Below are positions 5,175 to 5,248 of a DNA stretch of 5,248 nt, one piece after another. The stretch lies in contig DIXH01000023.1 in assembly GCA_002428605.1 (NCBI GenBank), positions 2,718 through 7,965 of the forward strand, written 5' to 3'. Below the pieces are notes generated by a model. That model ran no database searches and had not been told where the DNA came from. It saw only the letters and a list, made by a program, of their open reading frames with translations. A program made the translations under genes and the position numbers. How positions within the stretch are numbered: position 1 is the first letter of the stretch; each line of letters begins with the position of its first letter. The DNA is from Clostridiaceae bacterium UBA6085. GTDB lineage: Bacteria; Bacillota; Clostridia; Clostridiales; Clostridiaceae.

Positions 5175-5248
5175 CGTATTCATATTGAACCTCAAAGGTT
5201 ATCTTTAATCATGGATTTTTGTAAGTTCTCTAATCAAAGTTATTTTTG
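5175..5248. other. AT-rich non-coding tail, no gene visible
   Basis: After the gltX terminator the last bases are strikingly AT-rich: 20 G+C in the 78 bases from 5171 to the end, about 26%, against about half in the genes. A small dyad AACCT-CAA-AGGTT lies at 5188-5200. No start with a ribosome binding site, no RNA gene and no recognisable promoter could be supported. Confidence 0.6.

Noticed and set aside
4938..5195. Minus-strand open frame entering gltX from the right
   Set aside because: It passes through the gltX terminator hairpin and the gltX C-terminus; the apparent protein shows no family features.

Overview
The window reads as a bacterial chromosomal segment, most likely from a Firmicute of the clostridial type. 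The signs are strong GGAGG-type ribosome binding sites, near-consensus sigma-A promoters (TTGACA/TATAAT), U-tailed intrinsic terminators, frequent AGG arginine and ATA isoleucine codons in genes of roughly half GC, and a TTG start codon. Genus cannot be read from the sequence. No mobile element, CRISPR array, tRNA or rRNA was found.

Layout. The left half lies on the minus strand. In transcription order it holds a plsC-type 1-acylglycerol-3-phosphate acyltransferase (2467-1724), a diverged acetate-kinase-family gene (1714-515), an intrinsic terminator (about 508-478), and a MarR-family regulator (from 335, running off the left edge). plsC and the kinase form a tight operon: the plsC stop codon is embedded in the kinase's ribosome binding site. 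The marR gene has its own strong promoter, with a near-perfect palindrome over the predicted transcription start, which suggests autorepression.

The right half lies on the plus strand and diverges from plsC across about 209 bp that carry two promoters and two dyads. It holds a membrane-anchored metallo-beta-lactamase-fold protein resembling the extracellular domain of ComEC (2677-3570, TTG start), then gltX, glutamyl-tRNA synthetase (3660-5123). gltX has its own near-consensus promoter, whose -35 box overlaps the stop codon of the preceding gene. Its short leader can fold in two mutually exclusive ways, one of which covers the ribosome binding site. gltX ends in a strong two-tiered hairpin terminator, after which the sequence drops to about 26% GC with no gene visible to the right edge.

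How the genes relate. plsC serves phospholipid synthesis, and the kinase belongs to a family that makes acyl phosphates from short carboxylates and ATP. Their coupling invites, but does not prove, a link between acyl-phosphate chemistry and lipid assembly. The kinase keeps nearly all acetate-kinase active-site residues at canonical numbering but has His208 replaced by Met, Asn211 by Ser and the usual His94 by Gln. The MBL-fold gene and gltX look like unrelated neighbours with partly shared transcription. Nothing here is a clear new defence or mobile system. The best leads are the altered kinase, the gltX leader switch and the marR operator.
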